Assembly: GCF_900110065.1 (NCBI RefSeq)
Contig: NZ_FOCI01000002.1
Location: 124,001 to 188,000, forward strand
DNA length: 64,000 nucleotides
Direction of reading: 5' to 3'
Source: Loktanella fryxellensis
GTDB lineage: Bacteria > Pseudomonadota > Alphaproteobacteria > Rhodobacterales > Rhodobacteraceae
Part shown: piece after piece, positions 51,079 to 60,327 of the stretch
How the letters are laid out: each line of letters begins with the position of its first letter
Numbering within the stretch: the first letter of the stretch is position 1
The notes under the pieces: generated by a model
Database searches by the model: none
Told to the model about the DNA's origin: nothing
The model's input: the letters and a program-made list of their open reading frames with translations, nothing else
Position numbers and translations under genes: made by a program

Positions 51079-52205
51079 CCGACATCGCCGCCCCGATCCC
51101 CGCCGTACAGCGCATGACCCTGCGCCAGCGCCTGATCCGGCTTGTCGCCGACCCCGCATTCCAGGCGCGTGCCGCGCGTCTGCCGCTGCTCCGCCGTATC
51201 GTGCGGCGCGAGGGGGACGCCATGTTCGATCTGGTGGCCGGATTTTGTCACAGTCAGGTGCTGCTGGCGCTGGTGCGCCTCCACATCCCCGCGCAACTGC
51301 TTGACGCGACCGCCGGCACCGCCACGCTGGCCGCCCGTGCGGCCATGCCCGTCGACCGGATGACCGTTCTGCTGAATGCCGCGGCGTCCCTTGGTCTGGT
51401 CAAGCAGATCCGCGATCACTGGTCGCTGACCGTGCGCGGCGCGGCGCTGGCGGGGGTGCCCGGCCTGCAGGGGATGATCGCGCATCACGATGTCCTTTAC
51501 CGCGACCTGTCCGATCCGGTCGCGTTCTTTCGCGGGCAGGTGCGGACGGAGCTGGCCGATTTCTGGCCCTATGTCTTCGGTGCTGGCGGTGCGACCGATC
51601 CGGGCGTGACCGCGACTTATTCCGCCTTGATGGCCGACAGTCAGGCGCTGGTCGCCGCAGACACGATCGCCGCGGTGGACTGGACCCGCAGCCAGCACGT
51701 CATGGACGTGGGCGGCGGGACCGGCGCATTCCTGACCGCCCTCGGGCTGGCACAAGCGCATCCGCGGCTGACGCTGTTCGATCTGCCGGCCGTCGCCCCG
51801 GCGGCCGCGGACCGCTTTGCCGCCGCAGGTCTGACGCCACGCACGACGATTCGTGCCGGTTCGTTTCGCGACGCGGACCTGCCTGTGGGCGCCGATACCA
51901 TCACCCTCGTGCGCGTCTTCTACGACCATGCCGACGCCACCGTCGCCGCCCTGCTGGCGCGCGTCCATGCTGCGCTGCCGCCGGGCGGACGTCTCGTGAT
52001 CTCAGAGCCGATGACGGGCGGCGCTGCGCCGACCCGGGCGGGCGACGCCTATTTCGCGCTCTACTGCATGGCGATGCGCACGGGGCGCGCGCGGTCTGCT
52101 GCGCAGATCGGCACGCTGCTGGGGCAGGCTGGTTTCGTGCAGATCTTTTCGCCTGCAGGTGCGCGTCCGGCCATCACCACGGTGCTGACGGCGACACGCC
52201 ACTGA
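51075..52205 (+). CDS. crtF: Demethylspheroidene O-methyltransferase CrtF
   Basis: CrtF methylates the 1-hydroxyl group of demethylspheroidene with SAM. The 376-residue protein has an N-terminal dimerisation domain (GDAMFDLVAGFCHSQVLLAL, residues 47-66) and a class I methyltransferase domain with VMDVGGGTGAFLTALGLAQAHPRLTLFDLP (residues 210-240), FRDADLPVGADTITLVRVFYDHAD and LPPGGRLVISEPMTGG. This agrees with CrtF/BchU-type methyltransferases. It overlaps crtE by four bases. The stop lies 27 bases before the first PpsR site of the crtF-bchC gap. Confidence 0.95.
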   Translation: MTDIAAPIPAVQRMTLRQRLIRLVADPAFQARAARLPLLRRIVRREGDAMFDLVAGFCHSQVLLALVRLHIPAQLLDATAGTATLAARAAMPVDRMTVLLNAAASLGLVKQIRDHWSLTVRGAALAGVPGLQGMIAHHDVLYRDLSDPVAFFRGQVRTELADFWPYVFGAGGATDPGVTATYSALMADSQALVAADTIAAVDWTRSQHVMDVGGGTGAFLTALGLAQAHPRLTLFDLPAVAPAAADRFAAAGLTPRTTIRAGSFRDADLPVGADTITLVRVFYDHADATVAALLARVHAALPPGGRLVISEPMTGGAAPTRAGDAYFALYCMAMRTGRARSAAQIGTLLGQAGFVQIFSPAGARPAITTVLTATRH

Positions 52206-52232
52206 CACAGTCGCGGATCACGCTCTGCAATC

Positions 52233-52250
52233 TGTCTATTCACGTTGACA
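52233..52250. promoter_or_regulatory. PpsR/CrtJ binding site (TGT-N12-ACA), crtF-bchC site A
   Basis: TGTCTATTCACGTTGACA is an exact TGT-N12-ACA match, 71 bases upstream of the bchC start. The right half, TTGACA, followed after 16 bases by TAGACT, resembles a sigma-70 promoter for bchC. Confidence 0.85.
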
Positions 52251-52258
52251 TTATAAGC

Positions 52259-52276
52259 TGTCTAGCTAGACTTACA
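52259..52276. promoter_or_regulatory. PpsR/CrtJ binding site (TGT-N12-ACA), crtF-bchC site B
   Basis: TGTCTAGCTAGACTTACA matches TGT-N12-ACA and starts 26 bases after site A. It covers the likely -10 and start-site region, so occupancy would block the internal promoter of the superoperon in front of bchC. Confidence 0.83.
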
Positions 52277-52320
52277 CATACAGACGCCGGACTGGCGCCG
52301 CACCAGGGAGGGGAGACACC

Positions 52321-53259
52321 ATGCACACCACCGCCGTACTCCTGACCGCACCGGGGCAGCTCGATCTGGCGAAGGTCGGCCTGCAGGCCCCTGGCCGTGG
52401 CGATGTCGTGGTGCAGATCCACCATTCCGGCATCTCGACCGGCACCGAAAAACTGTTCTGGTCCGGCGCGATGCCGCCATTCCCTGGCATGGGGTTCCCG
52501 CTGGTCCCTGGTTACGAAGCCGCCGGCGAAGTGGTCGAGGCTGGCCCCGACGCGGGCATTCCCGTCGGCACCCATGTCTTCGTGCCCGGTGCGAACTGCT
52601 ATGACGGCGCGTTCGGCCTGTTCGGCGCTGCCGCACGGACCGTCGTGACCCCCGCATCCCGCGTGACGCGCATCGACGCGTCCCTTGGCTCTGCCGCGGC
52701 CCTGCTGGCGCTGGCCGCCACCGCCCGTCACGCGATCGCCGGACCGGGCAAGGCCGTGCCGGACCTCGTCGTGGGTCACGGCGCTCTGGGCCGCCTGCTG
52801 GCCCGCCTGACGGTGCTGTCGGGCGCGCCCGCACCGACCGTCTGGGACATCGACCCGACCCGTCGCACCGGCAACGTCGGCTATGACGTGATCGACCCCG
52901 CCACCGACACCCGCCGCGACTACACCTCGATCTACGACGTGTCCGGCCAGTCCCCCCTGCTGCCCGACCTGATCGGGCGCCTCGCGCGCGGCGGAGAGAT
53001 CGTGCTCGCGGGCTTCTATACCGAACCGCTCAGCTTTGCCTTTCCGCCCGCCTTCATGCGCGAGGCGCGGTTTCGCGTCAGCGCCGAATGGCAGCCCGCC
53101 GACATGGTGGCGACCCGCGAGCTGGTGATGTCGGGCGATCTGAACCTCGCCGACCTCGTCACACACACGATGCCGGCGACGCAGGCCCCTGCGGCCTATC
53201 GCACGGCCTTCACCGACACGACCTGCCTGAAAATGATCCTTGATTGGAATGCCGCATGA
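52321..53259 (+). CDS. bchC: 3-hydroxyethyl bacteriochlorophyllide a dehydrogenase BchC
   Basis: BchC oxidises the 3-(1-hydroxyethyl) group to 3-acetyl in bacteriochlorophyll a synthesis. The 312-residue protein belongs to the medium-chain dehydrogenases: [38 protein letters not shown] in residues 36-75 is the BchC signature, and [17 protein letters not shown] (about residues 148-165) is the cofactor-binding loop. A strong AGGGAGGGGAG site precedes the ATG. Its stop overlaps the bchX start (ATGA). Two PpsR sites lie upstream. Confidence 0.96.
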   Translation: MHTTAVLLTAPGQLDLAKVGLQAPGRGDVVVQIHHSGISTGTEKLFWSGAMPPFPGMGFPLVPGYEAAGEVVEAGPDAGIPVGTHVFVPGANCYDGAFGLFGAAARTVVTPASRVTRIDASLGSAAALLALAATARHAIAGPGKAVPDLVVGHGALGRLLARLTVLSGAPAPTVWDIDPTRRTGNVGYDVIDPATDTRRDYTSIYDVSGQSPLLPDLIGRLARGGEIVLAGFYTEPLSFAFPPAFMREARFRVSAEWQPADMVATRELVMSGDLNLADLVTHTMPATQAPAAYRTAFTDTTCLKMILDWNAA

Positions 53260-54260
53260 AAGACGAAGTCCCGAACCTGCGCGATTACGACAAGGCGCTG
53301 CGCGACGAGGCTGCGGCAGAGCCGACCCTCGAAGTGCCGCAGGGTGCGCCCACGTCCAAGACGCAGATCATCGCGATCTACGGCAAGGGCGGCATCGGCA
53401 AATCCTTCACCCTCGCCAACCTCAGCCACATGATGGCCGAGATGGGCAAGCGCGTGCTGCTGATCGGCTGCGATCCGAAATCCGACACCACGTCGCTGCT
53501 GTTTGGCGGCAAGGCGTGCCCCACGATCATCGAAACTTCGTCCCGCAAGAAGCTGGCCGGTGAGGAAGTCGCCATCGGCGACGTCTGCTTCAAGCGTGGC
53601 GGCGTCTTCGCGATGGAACTCGGCGGACCCGAGGTCGGTCGCGGCTGCGGCGGTCGCGGCATCATCCACGGCTTCGAGCTGCTGGAGAAGCTGGGCTTCC
53701 ACGACTGGGACTTCGACTATGTCCTGCTCGACTTTCTGGGCGACGTGGTCTGCGGCGGTTTCGGCCTGCCGATCGCGCGGGACATGGCGCAAAAGGTGAT
53801 CCTCGTCGCCTCCAACGACCTGCAGTCGCTCTATGTCGCCAACAACGTCTGCTCTGCGGTGGAATATTTCCGCAAGATGGGCGGCAACGTCGGCGTCGCT
53901 GGCCTCGTCATCAACAAGGACGATGGGTCGGGCGAGGCGCAGGCGTTCGCCAAGGCCGTCAAGATTCCCGTGCTGTCGGCGATTCCGCAGGACGACGACC
54001 TGCGCAAGAAGTCCGCGAACTACCAGATCGTCGGCACCCACGCGTCGCAGTGGGGCCAGATGTTCCAGGACCTGGCCGAAGCCGTCGGCATCGCGCCGCC
54101 CGTCCGCCCCACGCCTTTGGATCAGGACGGCCTGCTCGGCCTGTTCGACGCCAAGGACACCGGCGGCGACTATCAACTCGTGCCCGCCACCGATGTGGAC
54201 ATGCGCGGCAAGCATGGCACCCCGAAAGCCAGCCTCGAGGTCATATACGATGACGCGTGA
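53256..54260 (+). CDS. bchX: Chlorophyllide a reductase iron protein subunit X (BchX)
   Basis: BchX is the NifH-like ATP-dependent electron donor of chlorophyllide a reductase (COR). The 334-residue protein has the P-loop [20 protein letters not shown] (residues 38-57), switch [17 protein letters not shown], and the 4Fe4S cysteines in GRGCGGRGI and VVCGGFG. The N-terminal 35-residue acidic extension is typical of BchX relative to BchL. It is coupled to bchC by an ATGA overlap, and its stop lies 11 bases inside bchY. Confidence 0.97.
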   Translation: MKDEVPNLRDYDKALRDEAAAEPTLEVPQGAPTSKTQIIAIYGKGGIGKSFTLANLSHMMAEMGKRVLLIGCDPKSDTTSLLFGGKACPTIIETSSRKKLAGEEVAIGDVCFKRGGVFAMELGGPEVGRGCGGRGIIHGFELLEKLGFHDWDFDYVLLDFLGDVVCGGFGLPIARDMAQKVILVASNDLQSLYVANNVCSAVEYFRKMGGNVGVAGLVINKDDGSGEAQAFAKAVKIPVLSAIPQDDDLRKKSANYQIVGTHASQWGQMFQDLAEAVGIAPPVRPTPLDQDGLLGLFDAKDTGGDYQLVPATDVDMRGKHGTPKASLEVIYDDA

Positions 54261-55851
54261 GGGCTTTCACGTCAGCAAGGATGCGGATGGCACGGTCCTC
54301 GTGACCGCGTCCCCGGCTTCTTCTGGTGAAAAATATCCCGGGGGAGCAGGCTTGCCTGCGGGGGCAGCGCCCCCAGCGACGGCCGGTCTGTGCACCTCCA
54401 AGGGCGAACTCGACGCCGCCGCCCGCGCCGCCGGTCAGTCCGACCTGCTGGACCAGTTCGCCCGCGACTATCCCAAGGGTCCGCATGATCAGCCGCAATC
54501 CATGTGCCCCGCCTTCGGCAGCCTGCGTGTGGGCCTGCGGATGAAGCGTGTGGCGACGATCCTGTCGGGCTCCGCCTGCTGCGTCTATGGCCTGACCTTC
54601 GTGTCGCATTTCTACGGTGCACGCCGGTCCGTGGGCTATGTGCCGTTCAACTCGGAATCCCTCGTCACCGGCAAGCTGTTCGAGGACATCCGCGAGAGCG
54701 TCCACACCATGGCCGATCCGGAAAAGTATGACGCCATCGTGGTCACCAACCTCTGCGTGCCGACCGCCAGCGGCGTGCCGCTGCGCCTGTTGCCCAAGGA
54801 TATCAACGGCGTGCGGATCGTCGGCATCGACGTGCCGGGCTTCGGCATCCCCACCCACGCCGAGGCCAAGGACGTGCTGGCCGGGGCCATGCTGAATTAC
54901 GCGCGGCTGGAGGCCGAGGCCGGCCCCGTCGCCCGCCCCGCCACAGCCAAGGGCGATCTGCCCACCGTCGCCCTGCTGGGCGAGATGTTTCCCGCCGACC
55001 CCATGATGATCGGCGCGATGCTGGCCCCCATGGGTCTGGCCGCCGGTCCCGTCGTGCCGACCCGCGAATGGCGCGAGCTTTATGCCGCCCTCGATTGTCA
55101 GGTCGCCGCCGCGATCCACCCGTTCTACACCGCCAGCGTGCGTGAATTCCACGCTGCAGGCCGCGCCGTCGTGGGCTCTGCCCCGGTCGGTGTCGAGGGG
55201 ACCGCCGACTGGCTGGCCGCGATCGGGGCCGCCTGCAACGTCGGCGCCGAGCGTATCGCCGCAGCACAGAATGCGTTCCTGCCAGCGATCAAGGCGGCCC
55301 TTGCGGGGGCCCGGATCGACGGCACGATCACCGTGTCGGGCTATGAAGGGTCGGAGCTGCTGGTCGCGCGCCTACTGATCGAAAGCGGCGCGGATGTGCC
55401 TTACGTGGGCACCGCCCTGCCTAAGACGCCGTGGTCCGCCGTCGACGCGGACTGGCTGCGCGCGCGTGGCGTGACCGTGAAGTTCCGCGCGTCGCTCGAG
55501 GATGATCTGTCGGTGATGGAAGGGGTCCGCCCCGATCTGGCCATCGGCACCACGCCGCTGGTGCAGCGCGGCAAGGAGCTGGGCATCCCGGCGCTCTATT
55601 TCACGAACCTGATCTCGGCCCGGCCGCTGATGGGGCCTGCGGGGGCAGGCAGCCTGCAGCAGGTCGTCCGCGCCGCCATGGGCGGGCGCGACCGGATGGA
55701 CAAGATGCGCGGATTCTTCGACGGGGTGGGCCGTGGCGACACCGCCGGTGTCTGGTCCGGTGCGCCGAACCTGCGCCCCGATTTCCGCGCCCAGCACCAG
55801 AAGAAGCTGGACAAGCAGGCCCGTGCGGCGGCGGCGGAGCAGATGATATGA
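54250..55851 (+). CDS. bchY: Chlorophyllide a reductase subunit Y (BchY), with a repeat-derived N-terminal insert
   Basis: BchY, together with BchZ, forms the NifDK-like catalytic component of COR, which reduces ring B of chlorophyllide a. The 533-residue protein has the cluster cysteines in SMCPAFGSL (near residue 79), GSACCVYGL (near residue 104) and [10 protein letters not shown] (near residue 167). Residues 23-43 ([20 protein letters not shown]) are encoded by a copy of the palindromic repeat also found upstream of bchZ, lying in the variable N-terminal region before the core domain. It overlaps bchX by 11 bases. The insert keeps frame, so the gene should be functional. Confidence 0.95.
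   Translation: MTREGFHVSKDADGTVLVTASPASSGEKYPGGAGLPAGAAPPATAGLCTSKGELDAAARAAGQSDLLDQFARDYPKGPHDQPQSMCPAFGSLRVGLRMKRVATILSGSACCVYGLTFVSHFYGARRSVGYVPFNSESLVTGKLFEDIRESVHTMADPEKYDAIVVTNLCVPTASGVPLRLLPKDINGVRIVGIDVPGFGIPTHAEAKDVLAGAMLNYARLEAEAGPVARPATAKGDLPTVALLGEMFPADPMMIGAMLAPMGLAAGPVVPTREWRELYAALDCQVAAAIHPFYTASVREFHAAGRAVVGSAPVGVEGTADWLAAIGAACNVGAERIAAAQNAFLPAIKAALAGARIDGTITVSGYEGSELLVARLLIESGADVPYVGTALPKTPWSAVDADWLRARGVTVKFRASLEDDLSVMEGVRPDLAIGTTPLVQRGKELGIPALYFTNLISARPLMGPAGAGSLQQVVRAAMGGRDRMDKMRGFFDGVGRGDTAGVWSGAPNLRPDFRAQHQKKLDKQARAAAAEQMI
54317..54377. repeat. Palindromic repeat (REP-like), copy inside the bchY coding region
   Basis: CTTCTTCTGGTGAAAAATAT followed by CCCGGGGG is the inverse of the tail ACCCCGGGATATTTCC-GACCAGAAGAAG found just upstream of bchZ. 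It is followed by a C/G-rich hairpin (GGGGGC-AGC-GCCCCC at 54360-54374). It is therefore a complete inverted copy of the same element, translated in frame as part of BchY. Confidence 0.8.
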
Positions 55852-55870
55852 CGGGTATGTTTGTTCATCG

Positions 55871-55946
55871 GGTGGCGGCGGGCCCCGCCCGCCCGCCCCT
55901 TTCGGGGCTCTGCCCCGGACCCCGGGATATTTCCGACCAGAAGAAG
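55871..55946. repeat. Palindromic repeat (REP-like), copy between bchY and bchZ
   Basis: In this 109-base gap the element reads: GC-rich inverted stretch (GGGCCCCGCCCGCCC then TTTCGGGGCTCTGCCCC) and the tail ACCCCGGGATATTT then CCGACCAGAAGAAG. The tail ends 14 bases before the bchZ ATG, and the bases that follow (CAGGGGG) act as its ribosome binding site. The inverted sister copy is inside bchY. Confidence 0.8.
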
Positions 55947-55960
55947 CAGGGGGTTGCGTC

Positions 55961-57418
55961 ATGCTAGTGATCGACCACGACCGCGCGGGCGGATACTGGG
56001 GCGCGGTCTATGCCTTTTGCGCGGTAAAAGGTCTGCAGGTCGTTATCGACGGTCCGGTCGGATGCGAAAACCTGCCAGTGACATCTGTCCTGCATTATAC
56101 CGACGGTCTGCCGCCGCACGAGCTGCCCATCGTGGTGACCGGACTGGGCGAGACCGAGATGGGCGAGGGCACCGAGGCCGCGATGAAACGCGCCTGGGAC
56201 GTGCTGGACCCCGCGCTGCCCGCCGTCGTCGTGACAGGGTCCATCGCCGAGATGATCGGTGGTGGCGTGACACCCATGGGCACGAACATTCAGCGCTTCC
56301 TGCCGCGCACCATCGACGAGGATCAGTGGGAAAGTGCCGACCGCGCGATGACCTGGATCTTTACCGAGTTCGGCCAGACCAAGGGCCGGATGCCGCCCGA
56401 GAAGAAGCGCGAGGCGGGCGATGCCCCGCGCGTCAACATCCTCGGCCCCATGTACGGCACGTTCAACATGCCGTCCGACCTCGCCGAGATCCGGCGTCTG
56501 GTCGAGGGGATCGGTGCAGAGGTCAACATGGTGATGCCGCTGGGCGCCCACCTGGCCGAGATGCGCAATCTGGTGAATGCGGACGTGAACATCTGCATGT
56601 ACCGCGAATTCGGTCGCGGGCTGTGCGAGGTGCTGGGCAAGCCCTATCTGCAGGCGCCCATCGGCATCGACCAGACCACCGCCTTTCTGCGCACGCTGGG
56701 CGATCTGCTGGGCCTCGACCCGGAGCCGTTCATCGAGACCGAGAAGCATTCCACCCTGAAGCCGATCTGGGATCTGTGGCGCTCGGTGACGCAGGATTTC
56801 TTCGCCACCTGCGAATTCGCCATCGTGGCGTCGGAAACCTACACGCGGGGCATCCGCAAGTATCTGGAAGACGACCTCGGCTTTCCTTGCGCCTTTGCCG
56901 TGGCCCGCACCCGCGGTCAGAAGACCGACAACGAGAGCGTCCGCGCCCTGATGCACGCCAAGCGGCCGCTGATCGTCATGGGGTCGATCAACGAAAAGAT
57001 GTACATGGCCGAGATGAAGAAGGGCTTCGGACCCGCGCCCGCCTTCATTCCCGCCAGCTTTCCCGGTGCCGCGATCCGCAGGCACACCGGCACGCCGTTC
57101 ATGGGCTACGCCGGTGCCACCTATCTGCTGCAAGAGGTGTGCAACGGCCTGTTCGACGCGCTATTCCACATCCTGCCATTGGGCAGCGACATGGATGCGG
57201 CCCCGCCGACGCTGGCCGGTCTGCGGCAACTGCCGTGGGATGCGGATGCGCAGGCGGCGCTGGACCGGATCGTGGCGAGCCACCCGATCCTGACCCGCAT
57301 CTCTGCGGCGAAATCATTGCGCGACGCGGCTGAAAAGACCGCGCGCGACACCGGATGCGACCGGGTGGCACTTGCCACCGTCGCCACGCTTCAACCCACG
57401 ACAGGAGGAACACCATGA
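55961..57418 (+). CDS. bchZ: Chlorophyllide a reductase subunit Z (BchZ)
   Basis: BchZ is the NifK-like partner of BchY. The 485-residue protein has [22 protein letters not shown] at the N-terminus, [13 protein letters not shown] (cluster Cys near residue 32), [38 protein letters not shown], and the C-terminal domain [14 protein letters not shown] (PCP_red-type, about residues 435-475). The first cysteines ligate the cluster shared with BchY. Its stop overlaps the pufQ start (ATGA), linking pigment synthesis to the puf genes. The start is preceded by the REP-derived CAGGGGG. Confidence 0.97.
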   Translation: MLVIDHDRAGGYWGAVYAFCAVKGLQVVIDGPVGCENLPVTSVLHYTDGLPPHELPIVVTGLGETEMGEGTEAAMKRAWDVLDPALPAVVVTGSIAEMIGGGVTPMGTNIQRFLPRTIDEDQWESADRAMTWIFTEFGQTKGRMPPEKKREAGDAPRVNILGPMYGTFNMPSDLAEIRRLVEGIGAEVNMVMPLGAHLAEMRNLVNADVNICMYREFGRGLCEVLGKPYLQAPIGIDQTTAFLRTLGDLLGLDPEPFIETEKHSTLKPIWDLWRSVTQDFFATCEFAIVASETYTRGIRKYLEDDLGFPCAFAVARTRGQKTDNESVRALMHAKRPLIVMGSINEKMYMAEMKKGFGPAPAFIPASFPGAAIRRHTGTPFMGYAGATYLLQEVCNGLFDALFHILPLGSDMDAAPPTLAGLRQLPWDADAQAALDRIVASHPILTRISAAKSLRDAAEKTARDTGCDRVALATVATLQPTTGGTP

Positions 57419-57639
57419 GCGATTTCACAACGGACGCCCCGATCCTGCGCCGCAGCGGCACGGCCTCCCGGCGCGAATTCTACGTCTATTTTGCCCTGAT
57501 CTTCGCGGCGACCCTGCCGCTGTGCCTGCTGATGTGGGCGCTGAAGGCGGCACGCCGCATGGAGATCCCCGAGAAAGGCCCCGTCGCCAGCGCGTGGACC
57601 CAAGCCCGCATCATCACACCGCACATCTTCACGGCGTGA
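57415..57639 (+). CDS. pufQ: PufQ, bacteriochlorophyll regulation protein
   Basis: The 74-residue protein has one transmembrane helix ([22 protein letters not shown], residues 22-43) after a hydrophilic N-terminus and ends [17 protein letters not shown], the PufQ pattern. PufQ is needed for normal bacteriochlorophyll formation and LH/RC assembly in Rhodobacter and is thought to act in early steps of the pathway. The ATG overlaps the bchZ stop. The gap to pufB (149 bases) contains hairpins. Confidence 0.93.
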   Translation: MSDFTTDAPILRRSGTASRREFYVYFALIFAATLPLCLLMWALKAARRMEIPEKGPVASAWTQARIITPHIFTA

Positions 57640-57646
57640 CCCCATT

Positions 57647-57677
57647 CCCCCGGCGGCATCACCGTGCCGCACGGGGG
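57647..57677 (+). other. mRNA hairpin between pufQ and pufB
   Basis: CCCCCGGCGGCA pairs with TGCCGCACGGGGG through 12 bp with one bulged A and a 6-base loop, starting seven bases after the pufQ stop. A second, weaker hairpin (TTCGCC / GGCGAA) lies at about 57683-57707. In Rhodobacter, structures in the puf transcript set different lifetimes for pufQ, pufBA and pufLMX mRNA; this one is a candidate for that role. Confidence 0.7.
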
Positions 57678-57788
57678 TGACGATTTCGCCTGTCCCAAAA
57701 GGCGGCGAAGACAAAGGCGGGGGATGCGCCTCCGTCACGACCCGGCCGCGGGTAGCGCGGTCTCAGTTCAAATTTTGGAGACAAAACA

Positions 57789-57944
57789 ATGGCTGACAAG
57801 AGTGACCTGTCCTTCACCGGACTGTCGGACGAGCAGGCTCAAGAGCTGCACTCGGTCTACATGAGCGGATTCGCGATCTTCACGGCAGTTGCCGTGGTGG
57901 CGCACATCCTGACGTACATCAAACTGCCTTGGTTCAGCTGGTAA
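57789..57944 (+). CDS. pufB: Light-harvesting 1 beta subunit PufB
   Basis: The 51-residue LH1 beta polypeptide begins [20 protein letters not shown] and has one membrane helix with the bacteriochlorophyll-ligating His in [14 protein letters not shown] (His 38 or so) and the upstream His in [10 protein letters not shown]. The final PWFSW aromatic cluster is standard. GGAG lies before the ATG. pufA follows after 15 bases. This gene is shorter than the smallest CDS normally searched and was read directly. Confidence 0.97.
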   Translation: MADKSDLSFTGLSDEQAQELHSVYMSGFAIFTAVAVVAHILTYIKLPWFSW

Positions 57945-57959
57945 GGAAGGAACGTCACA

Positions 57960-58133
57960 ATGGCACAGTTCTATAAAATCTGGCTCATCTTCGATCCGCG
58001 CCGCGTCTTCGTGGCACAGGGCGTGTTCCTGTTCCTGCTGGCCGTGATGATCCACCTGGTCCTGCTCTCCAACCCGGAGACCAACTGGTTCAACCTCGCA
58101 TTCGGTCCCGACATGGCCGCAGTGGTCGAGTAA
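57960..58133 (+). CDS. pufA: Light-harvesting 1 alpha subunit PufA
   Basis: The 57-residue LH1 alpha polypeptide starts [20 protein letters not shown] and has the membrane helix [17 protein letters not shown] with the bacteriochlorophyll-ligating His in AVMIHL. It ends [27 protein letters not shown] is the classical N-terminal LH1 alpha motif. AAGGAAGG precedes the start. It is followed by a 156-base gap with hairpins before pufL. Confidence 0.97.
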   Translation: MAQFYKIWLIFDPRRVFVAQGVFLFLLAVMIHLVLLSNPETNWFNLAFGPDMAAVVE

Positions 58134-58247
58134 CGCGCACCCGCGTGACAGCATTGCTGCGGGCGGGCGGGGAGCCCGGCCGCGGCACTTGACGACAACT
58201 CGACGACAGACCGCCCGCGACGAAAGGTGGCCTAGCACTTGGGGGCC

Positions 58248-58269
58248 GGACAGGGGCTTTGGCCTGTCC
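58248..58269 (+). other. Hairpin in the pufA-pufL intercistronic region
   Basis: GGACAGG (58248-58254) pairs with CCTGTCC (58263-58269) around an 8-base loop, 21 bases before the pufL start. Other GC-rich inverted stretches lie between 58134 and 58200. In Rhodobacter capsulatus and sphaeroides, stem-loops in the same gap stabilise the upstream pufBA message and allow an LH1 excess over reaction centres. Confidence 0.6.
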
Positions 58270-58289
58270 TTTGATGGAATGAGGGGAAG

Positions 58290-59123
58290 ATGGCACAGCT
58301 CAGCTTCGAGAGAAAATACCGGGTCCGCGGCGGGACACTGATCGGCGGCGACCTGTTCGACTTCTGGGTGGGGCCGTTCTACGTCGGCTTCTTCGGGGTC
58401 GTGACGTTCTTTTTTTCCGTGCTCGGCACGGTTTTGATATTCTACGGCGCCAGCCAGGGTCCGACATGGAACCCGTGGCTGATCAGCATCGACCCGCCCG
58501 CGCTCGAGGTCGGCCTCGGGGCCGCACCGCTGCTGGAAGGTGGGCTGTGGCAGATCATCACGATCTGCGCGATCTTCGCCTTCGTCGGCTGGATGATGCG
58601 GGAGGTCGAGATCTGTCGCAAGCTGGGGATCGGCTATCACGTGCCCTTCGCCTTCGGCGTGGCGATCTTTGCCTATGTCACGCTTGTGGTGATCCGTCCG
58701 GTGCTGATGGGCGCGTGGGGTCATGGTTTCCCCTATGGCATTTTCAGCCACCTCGATTGGGTCAACAACGTGGGCTACGCCTATGGCAACTTCCACTACA
58801 ACCCGGCCCACATGATCGCGATCAGCTTCTTCTGGATCACGGCGCTGGCGCTGGCGCTGCACGGGTCGCTGATCCTGTCGGCGATGAACCCGGCCCGCAA
58901 GGGTGACGAAGTCAAATCGCCGGATCACGAAGACACCTACTTCCGCGATCTGATCGGCTATTCGATCGGGCCGCTCGGCATCCACCGTCTGGGCCTGTTC
59001 CTGGCGCTGATGGCGGGCTTCTGGTCGGCGGTCTGCATCGTGATTTCGGGCACCATCTGGTTCCAGGAATGGATCGTCTGGTGGGATTGGTACTACGAGC
59101 TGCCGTGGTGGGTGGATCTGTGA
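58290..59123 (+). CDS. pufL: Photosynthetic reaction centre subunit L (PufL)
   Basis: PufL binds bacteriochlorophylls, bacteriopheophytin and quinone in the reaction centre. The 277-residue protein starts [21 protein letters not shown] and has five membrane helices. Ligand residues visible are His in [14 protein letters not shown] and [14 protein letters not shown] (special-pair and accessory bacteriochlorophyll region), [12 protein letters not shown] (iron ligand His near 185) and [10 protein letters not shown] (second iron ligand). GAGGGGAAG precedes the ATG. pufM follows after 15 bases. Confidence 0.98.
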   Translation: MAQLSFERKYRVRGGTLIGGDLFDFWVGPFYVGFFGVVTFFFSVLGTVLIFYGASQGPTWNPWLISIDPPALEVGLGAAPLLEGGLWQIITICAIFAFVGWMMREVEICRKLGIGYHVPFAFGVAIFAYVTLVVIRPVLMGAWGHGFPYGIFSHLDWVNNVGYAYGNFHYNPAHMIAISFFWITALALALHGSLILSAMNPARKGDEVKSPDHEDTYFRDLIGYSIGPLGIHRLGLFLALMAGFWSAVCIVISGTIWFQEWIVWWDWYYELPWWVDL

Positions 59124-59138
59124 TCGGAGGGATGAAAA

Positions 59139-60065
59139 ATGGCTGAATATCAAAATATCTTCACGCAGGTCCAGGTGCAGGGGCCCCTCGAAATGGGGGT
59201 CGCCGCAGACGCCACCACCAACTTCGAGCGGACGAAATCCGCGACCTTCTCGAAGCTGGCGGGCATCTTCGGCAACGCACAGGTCGGGCCTGTCCACCTG
59301 GGTCCTTACGGCCTGATCGCGGTCGTCGGATTTGCCACCTGGTTCGTCATCATCGGCATGACGTTCTGGCAGCAGGTCGGCTGGTCGCCGGCGATCTTCC
59401 TGCGCGACCTTGCGTGGCTGTCGCTGGATCCGCCGTCGTCGGAATACGGTCTGGGGTTTGCGCCGCTGGACGAGGGCGGCTGGTGGCTGATCGCCAGCTT
59501 CTTCTTCCTGATCGGGTGTTCGGCCTGGTGGATCCGCACCTATACCCGCGCCACGGCGCTGGGCATGGGCCATCACGTCAGCTGGGCCTTCGCCTCGCTG
59601 CTGTGGCTGATCTTCGTGCTGGGCCTGTTCCGGCCGATCCTGATGGGATCGTGGAGCGAGGCCGTGCCCTACGGCATCTTCCCGCACCTCGACTGGACGA
59701 ACCTGTTTTCCATCACCTACGGAAACCTGTTCTACAACCCGTTCCACGCCCTCTCGATCGTGTTCCTCTATGGCTCGGCCCTGCTGTTCGCCATGCATGG
59801 CGCGACCATCCTGGCCGTCAGCCGGTTCGGCGGCGACCGCGAGCTGGAGCAGATCGTCGACCGTGGCACCGCCACGGAACGTGCGGCCCTGTTCTGGCGC
59901 TGGACCATGGGCTTCAACGCCACGATGGAGGGTATCCACCGCTGGGCATGGTGGTTCGCCGTGCTGACCCCGCTGACGGGTGGCATCGGAATCCTGCTGA
60001 CGGGCACGGTCGTGGACAACTGGTTCGCCTGGGCGCAGGTCCATGGCTATGCCCCGCTGAACTGA
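59139..60065 (+). CDS. pufM: Photosynthetic reaction centre subunit M (PufM)
   Basis: The 308-residue M subunit begins [20 protein letters not shown] and has five membrane helices. Visible ligands: [11 protein letters not shown] (bacteriochlorophyll region), [17 protein letters not shown] (special-pair His), [12 protein letters not shown] (iron His), [13 protein letters not shown] (the iron-ligating Glu), and [15 protein letters not shown] (second iron His). It pairs with PufL around the special pair. It is followed by the PufX-like gene, not by pufC, in this operon. Confidence 0.98.
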   Translation: MAEYQNIFTQVQVQGPLEMGVAADATTNFERTKSATFSKLAGIFGNAQVGPVHLGPYGLIAVVGFATWFVIIGMTFWQQVGWSPAIFLRDLAWLSLDPPSSEYGLGFAPLDEGGWWLIASFFFLIGCSAWWIRTYTRATALGMGHHVSWAFASLLWLIFVLGLFRPILMGSWSEAVPYGIFPHLDWTNLFSITYGNLFYNPFHALSIVFLYGSALLFAMHGATILAVSRFGGDRELEQIVDRGTATERAALFWRWTMGFNATMEGIHRWAWWFAVLTPLTGGIGILLTGTVVDNWFAWAQVHGYAPLN

Positions 60066-60078
60066 GGGAGAGACAGAC

Positions 60079-60318
60079 ATGACCGACAAGATCAACATCC
60101 TCGGCGCGACGGAAAAGGCCCGCCTGACCGGCGACGTCACGATCCTGATGCTGAAGGGCGCGGGCTATGCGGCCATCGTGGTTCTGGGGATCTGGCTGAC
60201 CATCGCCGTGATCGCCGCCATCGGCCGGGCCCTGCCCGAGGAAAGCAAGCAGGCGCCGGACCCGACGCCGCTGAGCTTCCTCGACACGACCTTCGTCGGA
60301 CCGATCGTTTCGGTCTGA
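60079..60318 (+). CDS. pufX: PufX-like core-complex protein
   Basis: The 79-residue protein has one membrane helix in [32 protein letters not shown] (residues 23-54); GAGYAAxVVxG resembles the helix of Rhodobacter PufX (MMKGAGWAGGVFFG...FFRVVGRMLP) including the GRxLP end. The N-terminus is hydrophilic, and the C-terminal [18 protein letters not shown] is not typical of known PufX. PufX opens the LH1 ring for quinone exchange. It begins 13 bases after pufM. The assignment rests on position, length and helix pattern. Confidence 0.85.
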   Translation: MTDKINILGATEKARLTGDVTILMLKGAGYAAIVVLGIWLTIAVIAAIGRALPEESKQAPDPTPLSFLDTTFVGPIVSV

Positions 60319-60327
60319 CGACACCTT

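Noticed and set aside
54250-54400. The repeat inside bchY taken as evidence of a frameshift or pseudogene
   Set aside because: The frame continues without stop through the repeat into the complete, cysteine-containing BchY core, so the gene is intact.
57768-60140. Minus-strand open frame of 790 codons opposite the puf genes
   Set aside because: It mirrors pufB, pufA, pufL and pufM, whose identity is certain; the translated product is Asp/His/Arg-rich and has no family signature.
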